From Cunninghamia lanceolata (lineage: Eukaryota > Streptophyta > Pinopsida > Cupressales > Cupressaceae): a stretch of DNA of 64,000 nucleotides. Where the stretch lies: the NCBI GenBank assembly GCA_027924645.1, contig BSBN01000297.1, positions 186,001 through 250,000 of the forward strand. The letters run 5' to 3'. Each line of letters begins with the position of its first letter. The stretch's first letter is position 1. Of the stretch, positions 36,655-46,530 are shown in pieces. Position numbers and translations under genes: made by a program. Below the pieces are notes generated by a model. The model made no database searches and had not been told where the DNA came from. It worked only from the letters and a program-made list of their open reading frames with translations.

Positions 36655-36710
36655 GAGAATGAGCAAATCTTACAGCATCCAGAGTTGAAATTGCTTGTGG
36701 GCAAGCAATT

Positions 36711-36725
36711 TTGGGGAGGGTAGAC
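36711..36725 (+). other. Polypurine tract of element B
   Basis: TTGGGGAGGGTAGAC immediately before the 3' LTR. Confidence 0.85.
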
Positions 36726-38232
36726 TGAAACGTCCCCTTCCTAGGCCAGCACTTGTGCATCGGGCTAGTCTACTACACGGGTTCCCGTAGACTAGTGAGG
36801 GTGGTTAGGGGACCCACGATGATGTGGCTCAGCGAAACTCAGTCAGCATCTACAGAGCGATAAGATGAATTCCTTTCGGCGGGATTTACCAGTTGGCACT
36901 TTCTGGAGTGAATTTGGGCCATTTGGCCAAACTTACTATTTTTAGCAACAGCTCACAAGACTCTGAGCAAGTCAGTGCAACGGTCCTCAATCTTGTTGAC
37001 GTTCCATTGGCTAGCTCTGAGGTACTACGGAACGCTTGTGGAGACCGTTCGAGTTATTATTTTAATAATACATATATTTAAGTTAAATTAAAGATATAAC
37101 TTAATATATCTATTGTTAAGTGACTTTATATTATATTGGGACTTTATGAAATATTTTAAGTTAATAAAGTCACCTTTATGTGGGCACCCAAGGCATGAGG
37201 AAATAGAAATAAGTTAAAATATTAAAATCCCCAAAAAGGGTGTTGGAGGAAGAGGAGAAATATAACAAAAGAAAGTGACTTCATTTCATTCATTCACTAT
37301 TGCATTTTCTTCTAACTCTGAACTTTGTTCTTGTGAGCAAGGGTTTGAACCAGCGACTTTGGAGACGGAAACCTCTATAGTTTAGAGCATCTGCGGGGTT
37401 GGAAGACACTCCAGGTGTTGTTTGAGTGGCCTAATTTCAGGGGTTACCAGTGAGCTTCATTGAATGTAACTAGCATTGTCGTGGAGGTGATTTCATTGAC
37501 ATATCTTCAGTTTTTTGCCTTCATAATTATTGGAATGTATTAAGGAATATATTACAGATGATAGATGGAGTTTTGAAGGTGTTTTGGTGAGCATTCAACC
37601 CCCAGACCAAGCCATACCTTCCCAGGCAAGCCGTACAGCTTATGAAGTACTTATGTGCTTTTGAGGAGGGGTTTTGATGTGATGTTTGGTTCCAGCAGAG
37701 CGTGAAGGGCTAGCAGAGATAAACACAGAGTTTCAACAAGGTATAGCAGCGAGTTGAGGAGTATTTATTGCTGTCCCAGCTCCTATGCAGATCGTAACAC
37801 CATAAGGAGGATGTGGGTATTTTGGTAAAGCCAGCGAATGCATTTGGGGGGCTCTTTCCAGCTCTCTCATTGACTGTATAATTTATATCTGTGGCTGTTA
37901 TTACTGTACCATCAAGAAAATACTGAGTTTGGATGATTAGAAGAGAGATTGTACACTTAGAACTGCTGTAACAGTCATCTTCAGCCTTGTAATACTTGGA
38001 CAGCGAAATGGGTATGTTGGTTTCTTGATGTATTGGCTTATTCTTCATATGGGTATTGTTTAAAATGGTTCTATAAAGCATTTCCATTGCATTTTAGCTT
38101 GTGGGTGTTTCTATTTCTCGTTATTTCCAAATATATGTACATGCATGGTGTTATGTCAAAAATGCAAAAAACATAAAACACACCAGGTGACAACTAAACC
38201 ACAAAAAACTCAAAAGGGGGCAAGACATTACA
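36726..38232 (+). repeat. 3' LTR of element B (1507 bp)
   Basis: Starts TGAAACGTCCCC, where the 5' copy has TGTAATGTCCCC, and ends CAAGACATTACA. It is followed by the TSD GGTAC. It lacks the 120-bp duplication of its partner. Confidence 0.95.
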
Positions 38233-38237
38233 GGTAC

Positions 38238-38304
38238 ATTGTTCTTTCCCTCCTAGCATCATTCTAGTTTTAAAAAAATTAAAAACAAGACAAAGGGCAT
38301 CACA
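38238..38304 (+). repeat. 5' LTR of element C, right piece
   Basis: Continues the LTR after element B, matching 61899-61965, and ends GGGCATCACA. TGGTATCAAAGTC at 38306 follows as a PBS. Confidence 0.88.
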
Positions 38305-38305
38305 A

Positions 38306-38318
38306 TGGTATCAAAGTC
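38306..38318 (+). other. Primer-binding site of element C
   Basis: TGGTATCAAAGTC, a one-mismatch version of the initiator Met tRNA complement, one base after the LTR. Confidence 0.8.
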
Positions 38319-38344
38319 GATTTCCTACCAGCCAATAAACCATG

Positions 38345-38627
38345 GACAAAGATGGAAGAACTTTGACAGTGAGGAAAGGGCGGATCTATTTCAAAATATT
38401 ACGATAGGCATTCAGAGGGGTCAAGAAAGAATGACAAAGCTAATGATACAAATGATACAGCTTCAAAGTAACATGCCCACTACCATTCCTTTGCAAAATC
38501 TGAACCCTACTAATACATTTCAAAGAGGGGGAAGCTCAACTTCACATAGCCAACCAACGGTTACTCAAATGGGTCCTAAGATCATGTTTATACGAAGGAA
38601 TGAAAGATCAGATTCTAAGATAGTTAC
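38345..38627 (+). pseudogene. Element C gag, left piece
   Basis: An open frame reads WKNFDSEERADLFQNITIGIQRGQERMTKLMIQMIQLQ, a gag N-terminal-like helix region, then a polar Ser/Thr/Asn-rich linker. Unit D interrupts it at 38628, and the same frame resumes without a shift at 46257 (SKELDTLSRVSKEIERL), stopping at a TAG near 46310. Confidence 0.65.
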
Positions 38628-38929
38628 TGTTGTGACCTTTTTCACACATCACCCCATTGCAAATGGGGTCCCCCTCTTTTTTTTTTAACCTGGTTCCTTT
38701 TTTTGCTTGGAACTTGTAGTTTCTTGCTCGGATCCATGAATTTAAGGAAGAGTCTCAACGCACCTAGCCCACAAGAGGTATTAGGAAGGTTTGAAATGGT
38801 AAAGAAGACCAGTTTTCCTAGGGATAAATGAAACCCTAATCCCCATTCCTCGATCGAATCTGGCCAATCCATGGCAAAAGCCCACCTTAACTTAAGCATT
38901 TCCTTGGCAAAATTTGACATAGAGAGATA

Positions 38930-39620
38930 AACTCCTCTAGGAGAGAGAATGTCTTGCTTTGGTGAGATAAGCACCTCAACGTCCTGCTTAGATTGACAAG
39001 CTCCACAAGGAGAGAGCAAAACATGTTTTTGCAAAATAAGCTCCTCGAGCTCCTCTAGGAGAGAGAATGACCTACTTTGGTGAGTTAAGCACCTCAACGT
39101 CTAGCTTAGAGAGACAAGCACGTCAAGGAGATAGGAATTCATGTCTTAAACTAGTTAAGCTCGTCAACAGGAGAGGAAGTCATATAAGCTCATCAAGCTC
39201 CTCTAGGAGAGAGAATGTCCTGCTTTGGAGAGATAAGCACCTTTGGAAGAGAGAGAATGTCCTGTTTTAGTGAGATAAGCTCCTCAAGGAGAGAGAAATT
39301 CATGTTTTGGTGAGATAAGCACCTCAACGTCCTGCTTAGAGTGACAAGCTCCTCAAGGAGAGCAAAACATGTTTCCGCAAAATAAGCTCCTCTAGGAGAG
39401 AGAATGACCTGCTTTGGTGAGATAAGCACCTCAACGTCCAGCTTAGAGAGACAAGCACATCAAGGAGATAGGAATTCATGTCTTAAACTCGTTAAGCTCG
39501 TCGACAGGAGAGGAAGTCATACAAGCTCCTCAAGCTCCTCCAGGAGAGAGAATGCCTGTTTTAGTGAGATAAGCTCCTCAAGGAGAGAGAAATTCATGTT
39601 TTAGAGAGACAAGCTCGTCA
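38930..39620. repeat. Higher-order tandem array in unit D
   Basis: Two long units, about 38993-39338 and 39339-39610, each begin with a GACAAGCTCC...GGAGAG tract and run through AAAACATGTTT, AGGAGATAGGAATTCATG and AGAGGAAGTCATA. Inside each are shorter units built on CTCCTCTAGGAGAGAG (a palindrome) and GAGATAAGCACCTCAACG. The second unit is shorter. Confidence 0.85.
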
Positions 39621-39935
39621 AAACTCAGGGTTTAGTAAGATGAGCTTCAGGAAAGGATTACCAAGGCCCATAAAATCCATGCCTAGGAAGATGAGAGGAA
39701 AATCCAAGGAAAACAAGTCCAAACCTCAACAAATCCATGGAATTGAGAATCAAGCACCTCACGAAATACATGAGAAAATATCTCAAGCTCCTCACCAAAT
39801 GCATGGAATTAAGAATCCACAAAATGAAATACATGGACTAAGGAAAAGTGCACCTAACTCCAAGCAGAGAGGAAGGCAGCACTCAAATGAAATGCACGCA
39901 TTTAGTAAGGCAAGTCAACGAAATACATGAAGGCT

Positions 39936-40130
39936 TGAAAAGTGCGACCATCACCAAGTAAGGTAGGAAGCATGTCATGAAACCAAATGCACGCATTTAC
40001 AATTGCAAGCATCCAAATACATGACCCCTTGGAAAGTGCGACCATCACCAAGCAAGTGAGGAGATAGGTCAAAATGAAATACATGAGCACATGAAATGTG
40101 CGACCATCACCAAGCAAGTGAGGAGATAGG
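39936..40130 (+). repeat. 62-bp tandem units in unit D
   Basis: GTGCGACCATCACCAAG occurs at about 39941, 40036 and 40098. The last two are near-identical 62-bp units and continue with GTGAGGAGATAGGTCAAAA; the first is diverged. Confidence 0.85.
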
Positions 40131-40220
40131 TCAAAAATGAAATACACAAGCACACCAAATATGCGCCAAAGGAAGAAGACAAAATTCATATGAAAATATC
40201 TAAAACGCCTAGGGAAAGGT

Positions 40221-40300
40221 GACCAGCTCACTAAATCCAAAAAGAAAGATGACCAGCTCACTAAATCCAAAAAGAAAGATGACCAGCTCACTAAATCCAA
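40221..40300 (+). repeat. 30-bp tandem units in unit D
   Basis: GACCAGCTCACTAAATCCAA starts at 40221, 40251 and 40281. Two complete 30-bp units and a partial third are identical in the compared part. Confidence 0.95.
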
Positions 40301-40944
40301 AGAAATATCTATGACAAAGTCACTAAATTCCAAAAAGGCATGAGGTGGCCACCAAATCCAAAATATCTAAAAGCTTGACTCCATAAAGTGTACGCCTAGA
40401 TAAAGGGAAAATTCCAATACAAAGAGCAAATTCATATTGACATGACTAAGGAAATCCACGCCTAAGCCATCTTGAGCTACCTTTGTGCTAGGTCAGCCAA
40501 TTCAGGAGCTTGAGCTGCTTGATTTAAAAATCAAATTTGTTTTTATCCCAATCCAAAGTGAGAAGCTTGACCACCCTAGCCCTAAAAGGTGAAATGAACC
40601 TTATTTATTGACATTTCAAGTCACTTCATTTCCAAGCCACCACTTCCCATAAGGCAGGTTTTCTTCATCAAAGAGGACATATTTTCTCCATCACAAGAAG
40701 GCAGATATCTACCTCAAGAGCAGGCTCCTTGATCAACAAAAGGCAGACTTCTTCATTGAAGACCCCCCTTTCTTTACCAAAAACAGAGCTTTCTCCATTA
40801 AAACCAAAGATTTCATGAGGTTTTCTGATTTCTTCTTCAAGTGACAAGGCTCGGATTTCTTTATCAAGGACTGATTTCTCCCTATCAAAGTTAGATTTTT
40901 ATCAAAAGACTGGAATTTACATCAAAAATCAGACCTAATTTCTG

Positions 40945-41400
40945 TGCAAATAAGTCTGATTTTCTGAGTAAGCAGCTCAAATTTGCCCTGAGAAAGGTCT
41001 GATTTCTAAAGAAAAAGTCTGATTTTCTGAGCAAGCACCTCAGTTTTGACTGAGAAAAGTCTGATTTTCTGAGCAAACAGCTCAAATTTGAAATGGAAAA
41101 AGTCTGATTTTTGTGTAAAAAAGCTCATTTTTTACCAAAAACAGATCTGATTTCTAAGCAAAAGGGTCTGATTTCTGAGTAAGGAGCTTAATTTTCACCT
41201 GATAAGAGTCTGATTTTCTGAGTAAGCAGCTCAAATTTGCCCTGAGAAAGGTCTGATTTCTGAGAAAGGTCTGATTTTCTGAGCAAGCACCTCAGTTTTG
41301 ACTGAGAAAAGTCTGATTTTCTGGTCAAACAGGTCATTTTGACCAAGAACAACCCTGTTTTATGAGCAAACAGGTCATTTTTGACCAAGCCACAGTCTGA
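40945..41400. repeat. TCTGATTTTCTGAG array in unit D
   Basis: Roughly 45-60-bp units built on TCTGATTTTCTGAGYAAGC with CTCAAATTTG or CTCAGTTTTGAC between. A block of about 115 bp (40949-41065) recurs at about 41210-41320. It lies directly upstream of the coding region at 41592. Confidence 0.85.
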
Positions 41401-41591
41401 TTTCTGAAGAAGCAGGTTAGTTTGACCAAGAGAAAATCATTCCTCTTCAAGTTTTCATCAAATCAGACCAAGGGCCTATCAAATTAAGGCAGAACTCTTC
41501 ACAAAAGGCAAAGCTTTTCATTGGAAAGAAGGCAGTTTATCAAGCAAAGGAGGTGAATTTCATACAATTAAAGAACATCATTGCTTCATAA

Positions 41592-42320
41592 ATGGCCAAT
41601 GCTAAAGTTGGAAACCTCTCACAGCAAACTCAGATGCGAGATGTCCTCAAAGGGGTACTTCCCGAATCCAAGATTGTCTCGAAATGGAAAAATGTCGGAG
41701 ACACCAATGTCGGGCTTGTTAATATAGAAGAGATTAAGAAAAGAATGTATGGGACTGATGAACACCCTCCATCCAAGATCGCAAGGAGAATGGTCCGTAA
41801 TGGGATCGTGCAAGCTGCTTGTTTTCCTGCCACCATGCCTTGTTCCGAGCTGATAGTGGAATGGGTCAAGCACTACGTTCCTGAACAACGAAGGATCATT
41901 ACTCCTGATGGCCAAGTGATGGCTTACCTTTCCAAGGAGATGATTGTCGAAGCCTTCAACATTCCTATTCACCATTCCACTGTCTACAAAAGCAAGGAAG
42001 CCGCATCCAAGATGTTCGAAGCCAAACCGGATGCCTGCAAGGAAATAATCAATGCCTCATGGATGGGAAAGAAAAGATCTCATCCTTCCACGTTACCTAA
42101 GAGGCTCCTCAAATCAGATTTCAAACAGGGGTATGGAGATTTGGTCATCTTATTAAACAGGGTCATGGGTTGCCCTCAAGCCTCAACTTTTGAACCGTGG
42201 ATGTTCTACTTCGTGGAGGAGATAACTAATGGAGAAAAGATGATTGATTGGGCCCAACTGATAAGCAACAACATTGATGGACAATTGGAGAATCTAGAAC
42301 AATCAAAGACCTTCTCATGA
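41592..42320 (+). pseudogene. Unit D ORF, part 1 (N-terminal, 242 codons)
   Basis: Starts at ATG 41592 (MANAKVGNLSQQTQMRDVL). It is a soluble, mixed alpha/beta-looking sequence with no transmembrane segment. CSELIVEWVKHYVPEQRRIITPDGQ followed by YLSKEMIVEAFNIP, and later GDLVILLNRVMGCPQASTFEPWMFYFVEEI, resemble the pattern of the plant transposon-associated domain found in retroelement ORFs. That is a resemblance, not an identification. The stop at 42318-42320 reflects a frame shift near 42295, because the other frame is already open before its ATG (TIKDLLMSSYVFYMLARNY). No Gag zinc knuckle, protease or RT motif is seen. Confidence 0.6.
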
Positions 42321-42922
42321 GTTCCTACGTGTTTTACATGCTGGCAAGGAATTACAGATATAAAAGACTGTCATGGAAAGGACGCATTGGAAATGCCCCC
42401 GGACAAGTCAAGGTCTATAATTGCTACCCACAGTTGCACCTTCAGAATATAGCACATTTCAGGAGGTTCAACGATGCATTCTCCATGCATATTACGAGGA
42501 CACTTCAAGGAGGGACTCACCAGAGAATGTCTGCGGAAGCCAGACGGTTGGTCAAAAAGTACAGGTCCTGGTTCATCCGATTCCCAAAATTCACTTATAT
42601 TCAAATACATGGATTTTCCTCCTATCCGTACAGATTGCCGAGGTATCCTACTGACAAGATAGTGTTGCTCGAACTAACAAGGCAGCTATCAGCATATGAC
42701 ATAGTCCAGAAAAAGAAGAAGGTTGGACTATCATTCCCAATCCAAATTGGAGATGCCATTGAGGTATGTCCATCCATTCAGGCCGCAGAAAAGTCCAATG
42801 AGGAGTTGCAATTCTACAACCTAGTCGCTCATGGCTCAAGAGCAAATTTCGATCCTCTTAATACCACCAGGGTAGCTTGCAGAAGAAGGCACAGGCACAA
42901 GGTACACCTTGAAGATCATTAG
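42317..42922 (+). pseudogene. Unit D ORF, part 2 (middle, about 200 codons)
   Basis: Continues the same protein after the first frame shift: YVFYMLARNYRYKRLSWKGRIGNAPGQ, a basic HITRTLQGGTHQRMSAEARRLVKKYRSWFIRFPKF stretch, and LPRYPTDKIVLLELTRQLSAYD. The Tyr/Arg/Lys-rich make-up suggests nucleic-acid contact, but no known motif is recognised. A second frame shift near 42875 precedes the 205-bp insertion at 42923. The Tyr-rich segment and the following TDKIVLLELTRQL helix could be the core of a domain shared with part 1. Confidence 0.55.
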
Positions 42923-43127
42923 GCAAATGCACCGTACCGGCGGGTACAATATTTTAAAAAAAATTAGGGTATGGGCGGGTACGGTATTTGGGCCGTATCT
43001 GCACCGTACCGTACCCAAATCCGTATATGGTACGGTGATACGCGTGCCTGTGGAGGGGTGGGGGGCGTATCCTGCAACCCTGGATTTCGAGATAAGGAGA
43101 AGGTTGTGCTCTCGGTTATCCTTGGGC
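42923..43127. mobile_element. 205-bp GTAC-rich insertion inside the unit D ORF
   Basis: Flanked by ATCATTAG (42915-42922) and ATGATTAG (43128-43135), an 8-bp TSD with one mismatch, as expected for a hAT-type insertion. Its left part is rich in GTACCG, GGGTACGG and CCGTACC strings like the ends of hAT N. Insert plus one TSD copy is 213 bp, 71 codons, and contains no stop in the frame used downstream, so the frame is not broken by the insertion. Confidence 0.65.
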
Positions 43128-45067
43128 ATGATTAGAACAACCCGAGTATTCTCTGTTCCAGATCAATTCCAGGAAGATGGGAGGCAAGATCAGTCTTTCT
43201 ACAAGAATGAAAAGGATAAACCTCTCCCGATACTGAATTGGGCTGAACAAGAAGGCACCAACTTGGATGAGTTGATGGCTCCAGTTCTGGTGAGCACCCA
43301 CAGATGGATGAACTGGCATGTGGATAGGTTGAATAAGCAGAATGTTCCCCTGACCTATAATTTGATGGGAGATTTGGAGTCACAGTCTTCCGACGATGAA
43401 ATGACTGAGGGGCCACATGAGAAAGAACAAGGGACAGATAGGTGTGAGCCAAACAATAAAGCTGTTGATAGCCAGCCTGCAAAGAGAGTAAAGAGTCTAG
43501 AGGTTTTCTCCAAGAACCCAATACAGGAAGAACAGAGGACAAGTAGTCCTCAGTCAGCTAGTGCTTCTTCTGTCCAAGAAGTCAACTTGTTTCAAGAGAG
43601 CGATGTGCCATCTACTGTTGAGAATCAGGAGCATCTACAGCAAGAAGTGGTCCCGAATGAACAAGACAGAAGAGATCAACACGAGTCCACGAAACCCATT
43701 CAGCAAAAGGCTTCTAGTCCGGATGCAAGGCCTCCTCCTCATCATTCCCCAAGGAATCTAGAGGTGGTCCATATTGAAGACATAATTGAAAACCGGGATT
43801 TAGACTTCCTCAATGAAGAATTCAATCCAGGCAAGGTGTCTGCCCCACCAAAGGTTCATGAACAGCAAGAACCTCGTGAAAATGCTCATCCATCCACAAG
43901 ACCCGAATGGCTACTACAAGAGGAATTAAAAGAGAAATCTGTCACGGGGTATGACCCATCCACCGAACTAGATGACTTCTTGAGCAAGATAGGCAAACCT
44001 GTGGAGAAGAAAAGGGCAAAGAAATATTCAAAGATAACCAAAGGAGAGTTCGGGTCTCGCCATATTCAGATTGTAGTTCCAAGGGAAGACAAGGCAAAAG
44101 AGGATATCACTCCCGAAGAATATGTAGTGACGGTCGATTTAGGACCCAATACAAAGAGGCAGGAAGTGGAGGAGTTGGATGATTTAGTAGCAGCTATCAA
44201 GCGCAGGCTAAGAAAGGGAGAAGAAAAGATGAATCAGCTGAAGAGAGAAAATGAGGAATTAAAACATTATGTCATGAACCTGCCAAATCCGCCACAGTCA
44301 ACCAAAGGGGCAATTGCTCAACCTACGGGTATTCCCAGAGATTCACTAACTAAATTGGAAAAGATGAGGTCGCTCATTCAGGCAACAAATAAGTGGATTG
44401 GGGGTGTCTTGGAGAAGGCTAGCGGATTTGTGGAGGATCTAGTTCAGGTCTATGAAAGAGTTATCAACCTCATAGATAGGATTCAGGTGATAGTAGAAGC
44501 ATGTCAGGAGTTCAGTATAGACATGACGGAGACCATTCCAAGTTTAAAAGCATTAATGAATACTCCAAGGCGAGTCCTAGTGGAGAATGGCATAATACAA
44601 TCCAATGATGCTTATGACTTCCATCGTTGGTATTCTGCTCTAGTCTTCAAGAAAGAAATAATTGAGAAGATGGAGGTTGATGCCATCCAAGCACGGATGA
44701 CAGTGAAGGAAATCCAAGACAAAATCCTCAGTTCAATAGAAATATGGTTCGATCAAGAGATAGGGGAGGATGGAGTAGTGAATGCCCAGTGTTTGAAGGA
44801 TAAAATGCAGAGTATGTATTTTAGAACCACTCACCCTCTCCAAAAGGGACACTTTGAGGATATTTCCACAATCTTGGCCATCATGGACAATGTTCACGGG
44901 CTGAGGTTAGATTGGGAGGACACACTCACCACTTATGATGCTAGTCTGTTGATCATGGGCTACAAGATGGAGAACCTGCCGAGCATTCCAATGGAGGAAT
45001 TGGAGGATGTCATCATCAAATTCACTGAACAAAGGACAAGGAAGCAGGATGAGGTAGTGCCCACCTA
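43128..45067 (+). pseudogene. Unit D ORF, part 3 (C-terminal, about 645 codons)
   Basis: Continuous from the insertion to TAG 45066-45068. Residues in order: TTRVFSVPDQFQEDG, WMNWHVDRLNKQNVPLTY, a 200-residue low-complexity linker rich in Gln, Glu, Pro and Ser, the segment LLQEELKEKSVTGYDPSTELDDFLSKIGKP, a Lys-rich patch (KKRAKKYSKITKGEFGSR), a coiled coil (LDDLVAAIKRRLRKGEEKMNQLKRENEELKHYV) and a helical C-terminal half ending EQRTRKQDEVVPT. No polymerase, protease or integrase motif. The coiled coil suggests self-assembly, possibly Gag-like. That is an inference. The length of open frame, against stop-rich neighbours, hints at selection or youth. Confidence 0.65.
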
Positions 45068-45255
45068 GATGATGCCATCATGGAGTCCTAGTCAGCATGG
45101 TGGGACCCCCCAAGACACGTCACATTTTCTCTAGCCAAGATTTTGGCATCCTTATCTTCTTTTCTTACCTACCTCCTTTTAGGGTTTCTTTTGAACTAAT
45201 TTGGGCGTTGGTTTCTAGGCAATCAAATCTTGGCCCCTTTTGTACTTTGGGAGCC

Positions 45256-45263
45256 TATATATA
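45256..45263 (+). promoter_or_regulatory. TATA box near the right end of unit D
   Basis: CCTATATATAGGC, followed after about 30 bases by a likely start region and a 950-bp leader-like, T-rich tract to the unit end. In an LTR this would mark the U3/R boundary, leaving R-U5 of about 0.95 kb and a U3 of about 6.6 kb that contains the ORF. Confidence 0.6.
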
Positions 45264-46256
45264 GGCATGAAGGCCTCATTTGTAAAGCACCCTAGAATTT
45301 TCAGAGAGAAATAGACTTGTCATTTTAGAAGAAGGATAGAAGAGCAAGAGTAGTTTTTAGCTTTTTTCATCTTTGAGCAAGAAACTTTGAGGTTTTAAGC
45401 AAGATTGTTGTAAAAAAATATTTCCGAAATCAATACATGAGCATTGAAGCTTGGTGTTCACAGTATTCTTTGGGATATTAGCATGGTTTTCTCATTTCCT
45501 TAAGGCAAATCATAAGCTTTTTTTTTTCAGATCTGTATCTTCTTCTAGTTTCTTTTAGTTTTCATTAAGTTAGAATGGTGGAAAGTATTGTTGTGGATGC
45601 ATGATTGAAACTCTTGTTCATACCATTTGCAATTTGTGGCTTGCAAATCCCAGTGCATGGTTAGTCTGAACTCATTTTGGGCATAGCTTCAATTATTTTC
45701 TACATATTTCATTTTCATGTTCTATGTTTGAGTAATCTGAAAATCTTTATAAACTCTCTCGAAGATTGTACCATTTTTGCGTAGTTGTCTCATGATGAAG
45801 CAGAGCGTGGTTTCAGTTTCCATGAATCAGCAGTAGTCTTTTGCATCACCGAGATCTCTTTACCCTTAACCATCTTTTGCAGTTTGTTTTAGATCTATAC
45901 TAACAATAGTTCATAAGGAGCCTCACCGAGAAATCATTCACCCCCCCTTTAGCAGTAGAACTTAAGGAATCCAGGTCCTTTCTCTTTCAAGGAAGTAACG
46001 AAATCCAAGTCTTTTTCCTCTTTATGAAGAAAACACTAAGAACGATTGCGTAAGTCCCCTTCGTGATTACGAGCAAATCACACCATTTCACTGAGTCTAT
46101 CTCGTGCCGGTCAAGACCTGACTCAAAAGGAACCTTGGAGCACTCTTGTGTGATCACATAGTTCAGCATTCGAGGGGCTTTTTCTCAAGAGAGGATAGAA
46201 TACCCAGTGTTTTATTCTAATGTTGCTGCTGTCACAAAAACAACATCAACAGTTAC

Positions 46257-46530
46257 TTCAAAGGAGTTAGACACTCTTTCTAGAGTATCAAAGGAAATTG
46301 AAAGACTTTAGGGATACAATTACTTTTGTCAATTTCTCAGAGATGCCTAGGAAGAAGTATCCGGTCAGTAGAGCCCATGGTAAAAATTGAAATGATAATG
46401 AGACATTTACAACATAAAGTGAATAGACTTAATGCTCCTACTTTTAAAAGCAGCAACAAAATATCTCCTCAGGCATGGTTGCAAAAGTTACATACTTTAC
46501 ACTTGAGACAGTTGGATACGATCCTTGAGA
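46257..46530 (+). pseudogene. Element C gag, right piece, ending in a deletion
   Basis: Resumes the gag frame interrupted by D, then shifts. NAPTFKSSNKISPQAWLQKLHTLHLRQLD looks like the Gag capsid start (family pattern ...A..W...L..Y......). It passes directly into FFAKESKCEIGVTKILYLGHIISA, which belongs to the RT thumb. Rest of gag, protease and most of RT are therefore deleted. Confidence 0.7.

Larger units (their letters stand above)
30241..38232 (+). mobile_element. Element B: Ty3/gypsy chromovirus lacking most of gag
   Basis: LTRs 30241-31866 and 36726-38232, PBS 31868-31879, PPT 36711-36725. The TSD GGTAC is perfect (30236-30240, 38233-38237) and the flanks join into a sequence matching the uninterrupted LTR C at 61871-61960. 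Coding order PR, RT, RNase H, integrase, chromodomain. Capsid and zinc knuckle are missing, so B could only have moved with Gag supplied in trans, or the deletion came after insertion. It carries hAT I between protease and RT. Confidence 0.95.
38628..46251 (+). mobile_element. Unit D: 7624-bp TG...CA unit with ORF, solo-LTR-like
   Basis: Starts TGTTGTGACC at 38628 and ends CAACATCAACA at 46251, flanked by a perfect TSD GTTAC (38623-38627 and 46252-46256). Removing it leaves the gag frame of C continuous. These are marks of LTR-integrase insertion, yet no direct repeat joins the two ends and I see no PBS or PPT. The left 3 kb is built of tandem arrays, the middle holds a broken coding region of about 1,100 codons (41592-45068), and the right 1.2 kb has a TATA box followed by a leader-like tract. 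The simplest reading is a giant solo LTR with its gene inside U3. A 5'- or 3'-truncated non-autonomous element is the alternative. Confidence 0.8.

Noticed and set aside
38930..40300. CRISPR-like repeat arrays
   Set aside because: Units are contiguous tandem repeats without unique spacers and sit in a plant retroelement-type unit.
40891..41388. Minus-strand ORFs with repeated SCLLRKSDF-type peptides
   Set aside because: They are translations of a tandem DNA array; no start context, and the plus strand holds the only plausible gene downstream.
42317..42320. ATGA overlap suggesting translational coupling of two genes
   Set aside because: The downstream frame is already open before this ATG and continues the same protein, so a frame shift near 42295 explains it better; such coupling is not usual in plant nuclear genes.
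43132..43542. Minus-strand 136-codon ORF
   Set aside because: Shadow of the unit D coding region; no motif and no support.
38628..46251. Unit D as a Helitron or a cut-and-paste DNA transposon
   Set aside because: Helitrons make no TSD and end in CTRR with a hairpin; D has a 5-bp TSD and TG/CA ends, and lacks long terminal inverted repeats.
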